NCBI RefSeq assembly: GCF_003858655.1
Contig: NZ_RQXV01000005.1
Span: forward strand, 248,001 to 312,000
Reading direction: 5' to 3'
Length of the DNA: 64,000 bases
From: Amphritea balenae
Lineage (GTDB): Bacteria; Pseudomonadota; Gammaproteobacteria; Pseudomonadales; Balneatricaceae
Below, in pieces: positions 27,736 to 35,175 of the stretch (the stretch's first letter is position 1; each line of letters begins with the position of its first letter). Both the position numbers and the translations under genes were made by a program. A model generated the notes under the pieces. The model searched no databases. It was not told the DNA's origin and saw only the letters and a list, made by a program, of their open reading frames with translations.

Positions 27736-27853
27736 ACTCCTTCACCTTGTTTATCTCACTATCGCGGGTCAAAAGCATAGCGTTGTATAAAGTACCGGCT
27801 TCGTACTGTGATCTAGCCTCAGGACCAGGTAAACAATATAACCTACGGCTCCA

Positions 27854-28138
27854 TCATTTAATAATTGAAACACCTGCCACTTCTTCAACGGTTTTTGCGT
27901 CTGCCCGTTCGATAACTTTCAATAATGTCGTTTGGATAACTTCATCCTTTCTGGCATCACCTTCACTGGAAAATCGTTGTTCCTGAGCGACTGCGCCTTC
28001 TTCTGCAATAAAGCCCATAACGACTTCTGATGCACAACTTTCTGATTCACCAAAATAGGCCAGTGAAATTTTAGGATAACCCTGAAATCCCTTTTTAACT
28101 CGCTTTGCTATACGTTTTGTCGATTTATCCAAATTCAT
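27854..28138 (-). CDS. Hypothetical 94-residue protein
   Basis: A basic N-terminus (MNLDKSTKRIAKRVKKGFQ) leads into a mixed alpha/beta sequence with ISLAYFGESESCASEVVMGF. No family is recognised. The frame is intact and has typical codon use for the region, but there is little to support a function. Confidence 0.45.
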   Translation of the reverse strand: MNLDKSTKRIAKRVKKGFQGYPKISLAYFGESESCASEVVMGFIAEEGAVAQEQRFSSEGDARKDEVIQTTLLKVIERADAKTVEEVAGVSIIK

Positions 28139-28220
28139 AACAGATATCCAGAATGAATATTACACCGCACTCGGCGGTACATGTGTTTGTCAGCAGTATC
28201 GGGTTGCAGCGAATACCGCT

Positions 28221-29459
28221 CTATAGATTAAGTGCACTGCGTAAACGTTGCGTAAGCTGCTTTGGCTGAGCGTTAGTCAGAGACACCGAGTCACAGTTTT
28301 GAAAATGACAGAATTTTTTAATGGCGTCTACAAACGCTGCTATAAGCCTGTCTTCATCAAAGCTCTTTTCGTTAAAACGAGCACCATTAATAAAACGCTG
28401 CTCAAAATGTAAAAGTTTAATCTCTAAATGACCGGTTTTTCGGTGAGCTTTACAGTCCATCCGTCCTATAAATTCATCACGATAAAGTAGCGGTAGGCAA
28501 AAATAACCATACTGACGTTTGGCTTCGGGTACATAGCACTCAATCTGATAGTCATATCTGAATAGCGTTTTGAGCCGATCACGCTGAATCACACTGTTAT
28601 CGAATGGCGAAAGAATCAACATACGGCTGCTTAATCGGGGAAGTGGACGTTCGAATGCACCGGCTTCCATTATAAACAGTTCTCCACTGCTCATCACCAC
28701 CTGCTCTAATGCACCCTGAGCTAACCTTTCATTCACCAGGATTTTAACCGCTTTACGAAGTTCAGCATTACGACGCAGGTAGGTTATGCCTTTGAGAGAA
28801 GTAACTCCATGGCAGCGTAACTGCTGGTCTAACATGTACGCAGCAAACTCCTCTACTGAAGGCAGGTTTGTATTAACATCAGGTGACAACACCCGCTCAG
28901 CAAGGTCGTATGTTTTCTGGAACCCCACCCGGTCACTAACCATCAGGTCGCCTTCCATATACAGTTGCTCGAGCGCCTTTTTAGCCGGTTTCCAATCCCA
29001 CCAGCCAGCCTTTATTGTAGTGCTAGTCTCTATATCTCTGGATCGTATCGGACCATCGGAACGTACACGGGCTAGCAATTCACCCATAAGCTTCTTATCA
29101 GGATTTTTATACCAATGGGTCTGGCCGTTCTTAATAGCGTATTTGTAGGGTAAGGAGAAGCGAAAATCAGCGATTGGCAAAAAAGCGGCGGCATGTGACC
29201 AGTACTCAAAGATATCGCCATCGAGCAACATCTGATTAGTCATAACTGGCTTGAAACCCGGCACTCTGGAGTGCAAAACATGATGGTGTGCCCGCTCCAC
29301 CACTGAAATGGTATCGATCTGCACATAACCTATGTTTTCAATCGCCTTACGTGCTCCCGCCAAACCACGCCCATAGGGCTGCGACTGCAGTAAACCTTGG
29401 GCAGTCAAGGCAAGGCGACGTAAGCGCGCAAGCTCTTGAGGACGTTTCAATTCAATCAA
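28221..29459 (-). CDS. YcaQ/AlkX-family winged-helix DNA glycosylase
   Basis: The 412-residue protein matches the crosslink-repair glycosylase YcaQ family: YVQIDTISVVERAHHHVLHSR near the N-terminus (catalytic QxD-type motif), EYWSHAAAFLPI and the C-terminal YDYQIECYVPEAKRQYGYF. These enzymes unhook interstrand DNA crosslinks. The only in-frame start after the upstream stop is TTG at 29459, 9 bp after AGGT, so an unusual start codon is likely. Confidence 0.85.
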   Translation of the reverse strand: MIELKRPQELARLRRLALTAQGLLQSQPYGRGLAGARKAIENIGYVQIDTISVVERAHHHVLHSRVPGFKPVMTNQMLLDGDIFEYWSHAAAFLPIADFRFSLPYKYAIKNGQTHWYKNPDKKLMGELLARVRSDGPIRSRDIETSTTIKAGWWDWKPAKKALEQLYMEGDLMVSDRVGFQKTYDLAERVLSPDVNTNLPSVEEFAAYMLDQQLRCHGVTSLKGITYLRRNAELRKAVKILVNERLAQGALEQVVMSSGELFIMEAGAFERPLPRLSSRMLILSPFDNSVIQRDRLKTLFRYDYQIECYVPEAKRQYGYFCLPLLYRDEFIGRMDCKAHRKTGHLEIKLLHFEQRFINGARFNEKSFDEDRLIAAFVDAIKKFCHFQNCDSVSLTNAQPKQLTQRLRSALNL

Positions 29460-29483
29460 AGCTATATCAACCTAAAGTCGTAT

Positions 29484-30005
29484 CTAACCTTCACCAGTTT
29501 TGCTTTGCAATGCATCCCGCTCCTCCAGCCCCAGTCGCCGATGCCAGTCCGCTAATGACTCTTGTGGATATTGCTTAAAAAAGTTGTCTTTTGAATCCTC
29601 TTGAACGGCTACCCAGCCAGCCTTTGAGTCTAACATCATGTGTGAACGTTCAGGAGGAACAGGCAGATCGGTATCAATCGCCGAGGCAAATGGATGTACC
29701 AGCTCCGGCCATCTCGGATCCCATACCCAGAGCGCGCTGCCGCATTTTTGACAAAAATGCCTTCGCGCGGGACTCGCCTTATCCTCTCCGGTTTCAGGGT
29801 CTTTAACTGTCGCCTGATAGACACTGATATTGTCTTCGCCATCAATCTTCAGCGTCTTGTAGTCCGCCCCCAGATTAATCGCATAACCGCCACCACCTGC
29901 GGTTTTACGGCAGATAGAGCAGTAGCATTGGTTGAATGGATAGGGATGGGGTGAATAAACAGTAAAGTGGACACTACCACAATGACAGGTACCTTCGAGT
30001 TGCAT
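29484..30005 (-). CDS. GFA-family zinc protein (glutathione-dependent formaldehyde-activating enzyme-like)
   Basis: The 173-residue protein has the zinc-binding pattern of the GFA fold: CHCGSVHF, CYCSICRKTAGGGG and FCQKCGSALWVWD. Members range from formaldehyde-activating enzymes to proteins of unknown substrate. It lies 24 bp upstream of the ycaQ-like gene on the same strand. Confidence 0.85.
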   Translation of the reverse strand: MQLEGTCHCGSVHFTVYSPHPYPFNQCYCSICRKTAGGGGYAINLGADYKTLKIDGEDNISVYQATVKDPETGEDKASPARRHFCQKCGSALWVWDPRWPELVHPFASAIDTDLPVPPERSHMMLDSKAGWVAVQEDSKDNFFKQYPQESLADWHRRLGLEERDALQSKTGEG

Positions 30006-30051
30006 AACTTAGCCTCTGATTGCGGTGAATACTGAACATTTTCAATTAAAT

Positions 30052-30477
30052 TTATCTATTTGGAAAGTCTGTTAAACAGCACCTGCCTGACGGATTTCGG
30101 CTTTCACATGCACATCGCTGCTGCCTTGTTTCCTCAACCACAAACTCACGGATAAGCGGATTATTTTCTGCCTCAGCTCTGGTCACGCCATAACAATAGC
30201 AAACCAGCGCATCATTCGATGCTTCCTTGATTCCGACCCGGGTTCGTAGCTCAGCTTTTTTTATAACCGAATTATCCTGACCAAAGTACACGACCTCACA
30301 GCCGGGATCGGAGCAGAAGTAATAACCCTGATCTTTTGATTGCCATAACCAGGGCGTTTTCAAGTGATGCTTAATCGTTGCAGGAGAGACCTGACTAAAT
30401 TCTTTACCATTCACCGGGCAACTGTGTTTTTTTGGAAAAGAACCGGTTGTAGCAGCACTGGAACAGCAATCAGACAT
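30052..30477 (-). CDS. CopZ-like iron-sulfur metallochaperone
   Basis: The 141-residue protein has an N-terminal CC motif, the CopZ N-terminal domain (SCPVNGKEF, YYFCSDPGCEVVYF) and a Bfd-like [2Fe-2S] part (VCYCYGVTRAE, CACESRNPSGRCC). It resembles Archaeoglobus CopZ-type chaperones that couple copper or mercury handling to an Fe-S cluster. With the GDCCVxC gene nearby it hints at metal stress functions. Confidence 0.72.
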   Translation of the reverse strand: MSDCCSSAATTGSFPKKHSCPVNGKEFSQVSPATIKHHLKTPWLWQSKDQGYYFCSDPGCEVVYFGQDNSVIKKAELRTRVGIKEASNDALVCYCYGVTRAEAENNPLIREFVVEETRQQRCACESRNPSGRCCLTDFPNR

Positions 30478-30503
30478 AGTCTTTCCTCGGTTGTACTAAT
30501 ACT

Positions 30504-30794
30504 CTATTCGAAGGAGTCCAGATCAATTTTATATTGATCAACAACCTGCTGCGCCTGAAGCCGTTTCTGCCCTGCCGCGACAGCCATTACTTTTGCTAAA
30601 ACTTCAGATACTTCGCCCTTCTTTACGCCAGCTTTTTTAGCCTGGTTAAGGTAGTACTTAGTACAAGGCTGGCAGTTCATGCCCATGGCGGCGGCCAATC
30701 CAACTAAGACTTCGGTTTTCTGATCTAAAAATTCATTCGTATGGGTCGACTCATAGAATGCGCCATAAAGTTCTTTATGATGCTTACTCAACAT
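30504..30794 (-). CDS. Carboxymuconolactone decarboxylase/AhpD-like protein
   Basis: The 96-residue protein has the AhpD-like CxxC motif GMNCQPCTKYYLNQAKKAG with the downstream histidine replaced by tyrosine. The ATG at 30794 (MLSKHHKELYGAF) follows GGAG and is preferred to the longer open frame, whose extension overlaps the neighbouring gene. It is likely a peroxidase-like redox protein. Confidence 0.75.
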   Translation of the reverse strand: MLSKHHKELYGAFYESTHTNEFLDQKTEVLVGLAAAMGMNCQPCTKYYLNQAKKAGVKKGEVSEVLAKVMAVAAGQKRLQAQQVVDQYKIDLDSFE

Positions 30795-30834
30795 GCCATA
30801 TCTCCTTAAGTGTTCTGTTCCTGGATAGGGATTC

Positions 30835-31212
30835 CTACTTATTGAGTATCCGGGTGTTATATTCAGGATCAAATGCACTGATTTTCAATGCATTTTTAAC
30901 TATGTTGGCCACAGCATCACGATCGCCTTCATCAACATACAGAATACTGCCGTCTACTGACTGAACCTGCAATTTCCGGTTTGGCTTTCCTTTAAGCCAC
31001 TCAATGAATATCAGCGCAAGATTTTCGATCATCTCTTCAATCTGAGCATCAGTGTTATCAACACTGAGCACTTCAACCGTCACATCGGTAGCAACGACAA
31101 ACTTACGTGTTACCGGAAGCGTTCGATATTCAATGTCTCGCTGTTCAAGCAACTTAATAAGGCTATTCTCAGGATCAAAAAGCGTTAGTTCAAATAAGGT
31201 ACTTTTATTCAT
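30835..31212 (-). CDS. Hypothetical 125-residue protein
   Basis: No family is recognised with confidence. The segment IFIEWLKGKPNRKLQVQ followed by VDGSILYVDEGDRDAVANI loosely recalls effector-associated constant components seen in conflict systems, but the match is weak and no effector gene is adjacent. It ends 40 bp upstream of the AhpD-like start. Confidence 0.5.
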   Translation of the reverse strand: MNKSTLFELTLFDPENSLIKLLEQRDIEYRTLPVTRKFVVATDVTVEVLSVDNTDAQIEEMIENLALIFIEWLKGKPNRKLQVQSVDGSILYVDEGDRDAVANIVKNALKISAFDPEYNTRILNK

Positions 31213-31301
31213 TCATATGACCCTGCAACAAGATAGTTAAGGCCCTGAATAGTGAGGAGCCTTGGGTATTTAAGCGCATCGGGTAATTCCCAAATATAGC
31301 A

Positions 31302-32033
31302 TCAGTCTAACCTAGCTGATTCAAACGGGCAGGGGCAATACCCATGTATATGCTCTCCGCTAGTCGGATGTTCAAAATAAAGGTCACTTGCATGCAGCAG
31401 TAAACGATCAGCCATCTGTTCACTACTCTCACTTTTATACAGATCGCAGCCAAGAATAGGATAGCCAAATGTCTGGCTGTGAATTCTCAACTGATGAGTA
31501 CGCCCCGTATGAGGCGTAAATTGAACCAGACTCCGGCGCGGTTGCTCTAGCCGCTGTAATACCTGGTATTCACTTATCGCCGCTTTGCCTGTGCTATGGC
31601 AAATTTTAACCAGTGGGAAACAGTCTTTATCCTTAGCGATGGCTGCGCTTATCTGCCCCTGATCATCGGTCACCCAGCCTTCCAGCATGGCGATATAACG
31701 CTTTTTAACTGTACGCGCCTGAAACTGCTTGTTGAGATGTTTCGACGAAGCGGCATTTAACCCCACCACCATAATACCCGAGGTACCAAAATCTAATCGA
31801 TGGGGTAATTTTGCCTCTGGAAATGCAGGGTTCACCCCCTCCTGGCCATGAACCAGCCTATAATGAACCGAGTCCCGGTTAAGCGGATTTTTACCCGATA
31901 AACTAAGCAAGCCACTGGGCTTGTTAATCAACAGGATATCGCTGTCTTGATATAAAATTTCGACTGGATCATTACAGGCCGGCGCAACAAAATCATCAAA
32001 GGAGGTCAGTAATGTCGTATCGGTTTCAGGCAT
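31302..32033 (-). CDS. RluA-family RNA pseudouridine synthase
   Basis: The 243-residue protein has PHRLDFGTSGIMVVG with the catalytic aspartate of the RluA family, VKKRYIAMLEGWV, and the C-terminal FTPHTGRTHQLRIH. It modifies uridine in rRNA or tRNA and is closest in pattern to RluA. The S4 domain is absent, as in RluA. Confidence 0.88.
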   Translation of the reverse strand: MPETDTTLLTSFDDFVAPACNDPVEILYQDSDILLINKPSGLLSLSGKNPLNRDSVHYRLVHGQEGVNPAFPEAKLPHRLDFGTSGIMVVGLNAASSKHLNKQFQARTVKKRYIAMLEGWVTDDQGQISAAIAKDKDCFPLVKICHSTGKAAISEYQVLQRLEQPRRSLVQFTPHTGRTHQLRIHSQTFGYPILGCDLYKSESSEQMADRLLLHASDLYFEHPTSGEHIHGYCPCPFESARLD

Positions 32034-32058
32034 TTAAGAGTCTCTGTAATAGATATAA

Positions 32059-32120
32059 AGAACGCCTGACGAATAGATCAACTGGAGCGCAGTGCAAAAA
32101 GCTCCAACCACAAGCGTTCA
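32059..32120 (-). repeat. Degenerate attC-like site after the VOC gene
   Basis: Read on the minus strand, GAACGCTTGTGG ... GGAGC ... GCTCC ... CAGGCGTTC forms an imperfect palindrome about 25 bp after the VOC stop. The core AAC and GTT triplets are kept but the flanking core bases are not standard. It is probably a worn attC. Confidence 0.4.
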
Positions 32121-32144
32121 TTGAGTGGCTAATTATCTGTCCGT

Positions 32145-32513
32145 TTAGATATAGCAGTGAAAATTGAGTTTGTTTCCATCCAGATCTCTGAAATAGCCAA
32201 CATAAAAGTTTTTACCTTTAAGATACGGACCACCTTCACTTGTAGCACCCAGCTCTAGTGCTTTTGCGTGCAGTTTATCCACACTTGTCTGGCTGGAAGT
32301 GGTCAAAGCAACCATTACGCCATTGCCAACCGTTGCTTCAGTTTCATCGAAGGGCTTAGTCACGGTAAACAGAGGCTTTCCTTCACAAAAGCTCCACGCG
32401 CTCAATCGATCTGTATCAAATGCTTTTGCTGCCCCCATCTCATGAAAAATAGCATCGTAAAATGAGGTCGCTCTCTCTAAGTTATTTGTACCTATGGTGA
32501 TATAACCTATCAT
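32145..32513 (-). CDS. VOC-family (glyoxalase fold) protein, integron cassette gene
   Basis: The 122-residue protein has the VOC beginning MIGYITIGTNNLERATSFYD and the end GYFRDLDGNKLNFHCY, typical of single-domain glyoxalase/bleomycin-resistance-like proteins. AGG precedes the ATG. It lies among attC-like sites, and VOC genes are common integron cassettes. The substrate is unknown. Confidence 0.78.
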   Translation of the reverse strand: MIGYITIGTNNLERATSFYDAIFHEMGAAKAFDTDRLSAWSFCEGKPLFTVTKPFDETEATVGNGVMVALTTSSQTSVDKLHAKALELGATSEGGPYLKGKNFYVGYFRDLDGNKLNFHCYI

Positions 32514-32554
32514 ACCTTTCCTATTCTCTGATGTTTGAATCGCTGCTCTTGCAC

Positions 32555-32815
32555 CTAAAGACTGCTTACACTTTTTAAGTACGTCCCCAAAAGTAATTAA
32601 CCTTTCATGCCCTTTTTTATAACTTGGATGACACTACGATCATCACTTCCTTTTGCAACTTAAATAGCAAATCCATAAAGAGAAGAAAAAGAGCAAACAA
32701 CAACCCATTTCCAGTCTTCAGGATTATCTTTAACAGTACGACGAAATTGAACTACTTTTTCTAAACTATCAATGGCGTGACTTTCAGTATCGAATCTTGC
32801 CTACCTTTCTGACAT
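32555..32815 (-). pseudogene. Broken cassette gene with three internal stops
   Basis: From ATG at 32815 one frame reads MSER, stop, ARFDTESHAIDSLEKVVQFR, and later WKWVVVCSFSSLYGFAI, stop, then VAKGSDDRSVIQVIKKGMKG, stop. The stops are at 32803-32801, 32662-32660 and 32599-32597, and the frame closes at 32557-32555. The protein-like text in a single frame indicates a decayed gene. It resembles small HEPN-like hypothetical proteins often found in cassettes. It occupies the space between the attC at 32833 and the VOC gene. Confidence 0.6.
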
Positions 32816-32832
32816 CGCTGAACTTACTATAC

Positions 32833-32935
32833 GCATAACACCCCAATAACGGGCAAATAATACTTGGCTAAAATAGTGAACGCAGTGAACAAAAGCCAAG
32901 CTGCTATTTGTCCACTTTAATTAGCTTGTTATTCG
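32833..32935 (-). repeat. attC site of the cupin cassette
   Basis: Read on the minus strand, ATAACAAGC at one end and CCCGTTAT plus GTGTTATGC at the other bound a 103-bp imperfect palindrome with inner arms AGCTTGGCT and AGCCAAGTA. The cupin stop codon TAA lies inside the first core site, as is typical of integron cassettes. It resembles attC sites of Shewanella and related marine bacteria. Confidence 0.75.
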
Positions 32936-33303
32936 GTTAATACGCTCTGACTTGGAAATGAAATTTCCATAACCAAACAATCTTCCTCACAAATGAATGG
33001 GCCATGAACTTCACCAGGTGGGCGACTAGCAAAGTGTCCAGCTTCTAGCCATTGCTGAAAAGCCACATCATAAAGTCGACCTGAAATAATAAATATTTCC
33101 TCAGGGTAGTCGTGAGATTTACCACCAAATGCCTCTGTATCAGCACCGGCTTTAAAGCGAGTAAGACGAGTGTAATCACCTGTCGTTTCATCAAGAGCGA
33201 GTGTTAACTGCTCCAGCATTCCTGAGCTACCTTCAATTGGCTCCCAGTTGCTGTTATTTTCTTCCGCAAGGACGTTCCAATATGTTGCTGTACTTTTTGA
33301 CAC
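32929..33303 (-). CDS. Cupin-domain protein, integron cassette gene
   Basis: The 124-residue protein has one cupin (HDYPEEIFIISGRLYD, FASRPPGEVHGPF, DCLVMEISF), similar to ChrR-type or dioxygenase-like cupins. The start is GTG at 33303 with AAGGGG about 5 bp upstream. Its stop lies in the following attC. Function is unknown. Confidence 0.75.
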   Translation of the reverse strand: MSKSTATYWNVLAEENNSNWEPIEGSSGMLEQLTLALDETTGDYTRLTRFKAGADTEAFGGKSHDYPEEIFIISGRLYDVAFQQWLEAGHFASRPPGEVHGPFICEEDCLVMEISFPSQSVLTE

Positions 33304-33318
33304 TACGACCCCTTTACC

Positions 33319-33377
33319 ACATAACGCCTCAAGAAGAGGCGCGCTTTAGCGCGTCCTTCTTGCTTGATTTGTTAAGT
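33319..33377 (-). repeat. attC site of the GNAT cassette
   Basis: On the minus strand ACTTAAC (RYYYAAC core) and GAGGCGTTATGTG bound a 59-bp palindrome with inner arms CAAGAAG and CTTCTTG and the central GCGCGCC/GACGCGC stem. It is the most canonical attC in the window. The GNAT reading frame runs through most of it. Confidence 0.85.
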
Positions 33378-33814
33378 TCTAATTCCATTGGTTGATATTT
33401 TAAACCGGATTTTTCATCAGGCTCGCCAGTACAAGCAAAGCCATACTTAAGATAAGCTGACACCGAATTAAGCGATGCACTAACCGTGATGGTTTTAGTC
33501 CTGGCATATGCCATCACTTCTGAAATCAGTTCGTTTCCTATGCCTTTATTTTGTGACTCTGGATCTACGAACAGCATAGCTACATGGCGGCCTTCCTTTA
33601 ACTCAATGACACCTTGTACCGTTCCAGCCTCCTCGAAGACCAGAACTGTATTGTCGCCCTTGATCCGATTTGAAAAGCTATCTGTCGCTGCAATTTCTCG
33701 AAACATATCAATTCCTTCATTTGAAAGACCCGGTGCGACAGAATGCATGAAAGCTTTCATACATATAAAGCTGACTCTAGCTAAATCCTGCTGTTCAATC
33801 TTTCTTACGAGCAC
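33329..33814 (-). CDS. GNAT acetyltransferase, integron cassette gene with attC-encoded tail
   Basis: The 161-residue protein has a GNAT core: VLVFEEAGTVQGVIEL, VAMLFVDPESQNKGIGNELI (acetyl-CoA loop) and VSAYLKYGFACTGE. The start is GTG at 33814 with GGAG 6 bp upstream. The last 16 residues (about NKSSKKDALKRASS) are encoded by the attC, so the native stop has probably been lost or always lay there. The acceptor is unknown. Confidence 0.82.
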   Translation of the reverse strand: MLVRKIEQQDLARVSFICMKAFMHSVAPGLSNEGIDMFREIAATDSFSNRIKGDNTVLVFEEAGTVQGVIELKEGRHVAMLFVDPESQNKGIGNELISEVMAYARTKTITVSASLNSVSAYLKYGFACTGEPDEKSGLKYQPMELELNKSSKKDALKRASS

Positions 33815-33837
33815 CTATAACTCCAAAGAAACTTAAC

Positions 33838-33882
33838 ATCTAACACCGTTCGAGGAACGCAACGACGATCAACTGTTATTAC
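33838..33882 (-). repeat. Short attC-like site upstream of the GNAT cassette
   Basis: On the minus strand AATAACAG and GTGTTAGATG bound a 45-bp element with hairpin CGTTC/GAACG. GTTAGAT matches the GTTRRRY core exactly, and the GNAT gene starts just beyond it. Confidence 0.6.
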
Positions 33883-33998
33883 TTGCTTAATCAGATATAG
33901 AAACCTACTTCTTTACAGACCTATATCTGAAATCCCTTAAGAAAAATTAATTTTACTCTGATCCTGAATATTCAAGCATAAAAAGGGGTTCTCTTCTG

Positions 33999-34067
33999 CA
34001 TGCGCCGCGTTCTGCGACAGTTTTGTAGCACAGCGGTGAAATTTTCCGACAGCAGCGCCTTGTTATA
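33999..34067 (-). repeat. attC remnant with damaged core
   Basis: On the minus strand ATAACAAGGCGCTGCTGTCG pairs with CGCAGAACGCGGCG, a familiar attC pattern, but the expected GTTATGC end reads GCATGC, so the GTT core is lost. The 33883-33998 stretch before it has no gene, only a TCAGATATAG/CTATATCTGA hairpin, and may be an emptied cassette. Confidence 0.5.
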
Positions 34068-34197
34068 AAATATGTTACGTATCTATCCCTGGCATCATCA
34101 CCAACAAGTTTATTTTACCGCTGATTAAGTTTCGTTAGCCAGATTTGCTAAACTAGCGTTTCTCTACAACCGTCCTTTACCATCGCCAGGCTTCAGT

Positions 34198-34704
34198 ATG
34201 ACTGACACATCCCCCCAGAATAGCAGCACCAGCATCGATCAGAGCAGCCACTATATTCTCAATCGTGAATACTTCACTGAGTGCTTCAACGAATCTGCCG
34301 ATACTACTATCAGCCTCAAAACATACCGTCAGGCGATACTACTGGGCATTTTGGCCTGCGTATTCTTTGCCTTAGAGACCGAAGCCTATATCGCATGGTT
34401 TCTACTAGCCCTTGGCGCTGTCGAACTGCTATCAATTCGCTATAAGCGCGGTTGGTGGGTCGCCCGTCAAATGCTCAGCCGAAGAGCTGGTAGCCGGGTT
34501 AATGTTCGGGTTGACGAACAAGGTATCTATACCGACAGCTCTCACCACCAGCAAAGCATCCTCTGGGACGATATCTCTGAAATAAAACGCACAGAAAAAG
34601 GCTTTATAGTCATCCATAAGGGCGGCACTAACTACCTTTCCAGAAATGGCCTGGATGAATATTTTTTGGCTCTGCTAAACGAAAAATCAAGCGCTATAAC
34701 CTAA
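34198..34704 (+). CDS. YcxB-like membrane protein
   Basis: The 168-residue protein has two central membrane segments (AILLGILACVFFALE and AYIAWFLLALGAVELL) and a C-terminal beta domain with VNVRVDEQGIYTDSS, ILWDDISEIKRTEKGFIV and a terminal loop, as in YcxB-like proteins. Function is unknown. It lies just outside the cassette group, in the opposite orientation. Confidence 0.6.
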   Translation: MTDTSPQNSSTSIDQSSHYILNREYFTECFNESADTTISLKTYRQAILLGILACVFFALETEAYIAWFLLALGAVELLSIRYKRGWWVARQMLSRRAGSRVNVRVDEQGIYTDSSHHQQSILWDDISEIKRTEKGFIVIHKGGTNYLSRNGLDEYFLALLNEKSSAIT

Positions 34705-35094
34705 GCAGCTACCTGTATTCTAAAGAAAGAATCATAAGCCCATAGAATGGCGCGACCTGAAATACGGCACTCTGCAGCTAACGGAGAAAGCTAGAAAAGC
34801 CAGTAGTGGAACAGCGATATTCATATGAGAGCTTAACGCTGCGAGCACGGAAAGGGGGATCTGTTCCTGTGGCATAACAACTCAGCACACCAATCCCTAT
34901 CTCACAGGTAAAGCAGAAGCTATTTAAAAGTAGCCACATGAAAACGCGCATCAGATCAATTTCTAATCAGAAAAACACGCATGGGTTTCATCTTTCTAGC
35001 AAAAGACTGTTTATCTATTCTGGTAGAGGTCGTTCTTACAACCCGCTGGGTTTACATGAACTGCAGAACTATCTAAGAAGGATTTTATGCTTTT
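34705..35094. other. Intergenic region without a supported gene
   Basis: About 390 bp of low coding character between the YcxB-like gene and the hairpin elements. It contains one isolated TTCTAGCAA copy near 34995. I see no ORF with a ribosome site. Confidence 0.35.
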
Positions 35095-35175
35095 TCTAGC
35101 AAGCCGAACTTGTTCGGCGTTCTAGCAAGGGGCGCGTAGCGCCCCGGTCTGCTTTAACTTCGTTAAAGCGTCTGC
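35095..35175. repeat. Three tandem palindromes with TTCTAGCAA spacers at the pta 3' end
   Basis: TTCTAGCAA, the palindrome GCCGAAC-TT-GTTCGGC, another TTCTAGCAA, the palindrome GGGGCGC-GTA-GCGCCCC, and CTTTAAC-TTC-GTTAAAG follow one another. The last one overlaps the pta stop. The TTCTAGCAA plus palindrome unit matches the element at 24168, so this looks like a dispersed REP-like family. It may also end the pta transcript. Confidence 0.55.

Noticed and set aside
27747-27853. Another attC site between the GDCCVxC gene and the next gene
   Set aside because: GTACCGGC-TTC-GTAC forms only a short stem and no RYYYAAC/GTTRRRY core pair is present.
30835-31212. Conflict-system effector-associated component
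   Set aside because: The resemblance is limited to one short WLK-containing stretch and no effector, protease or NTPase gene is adjacent.
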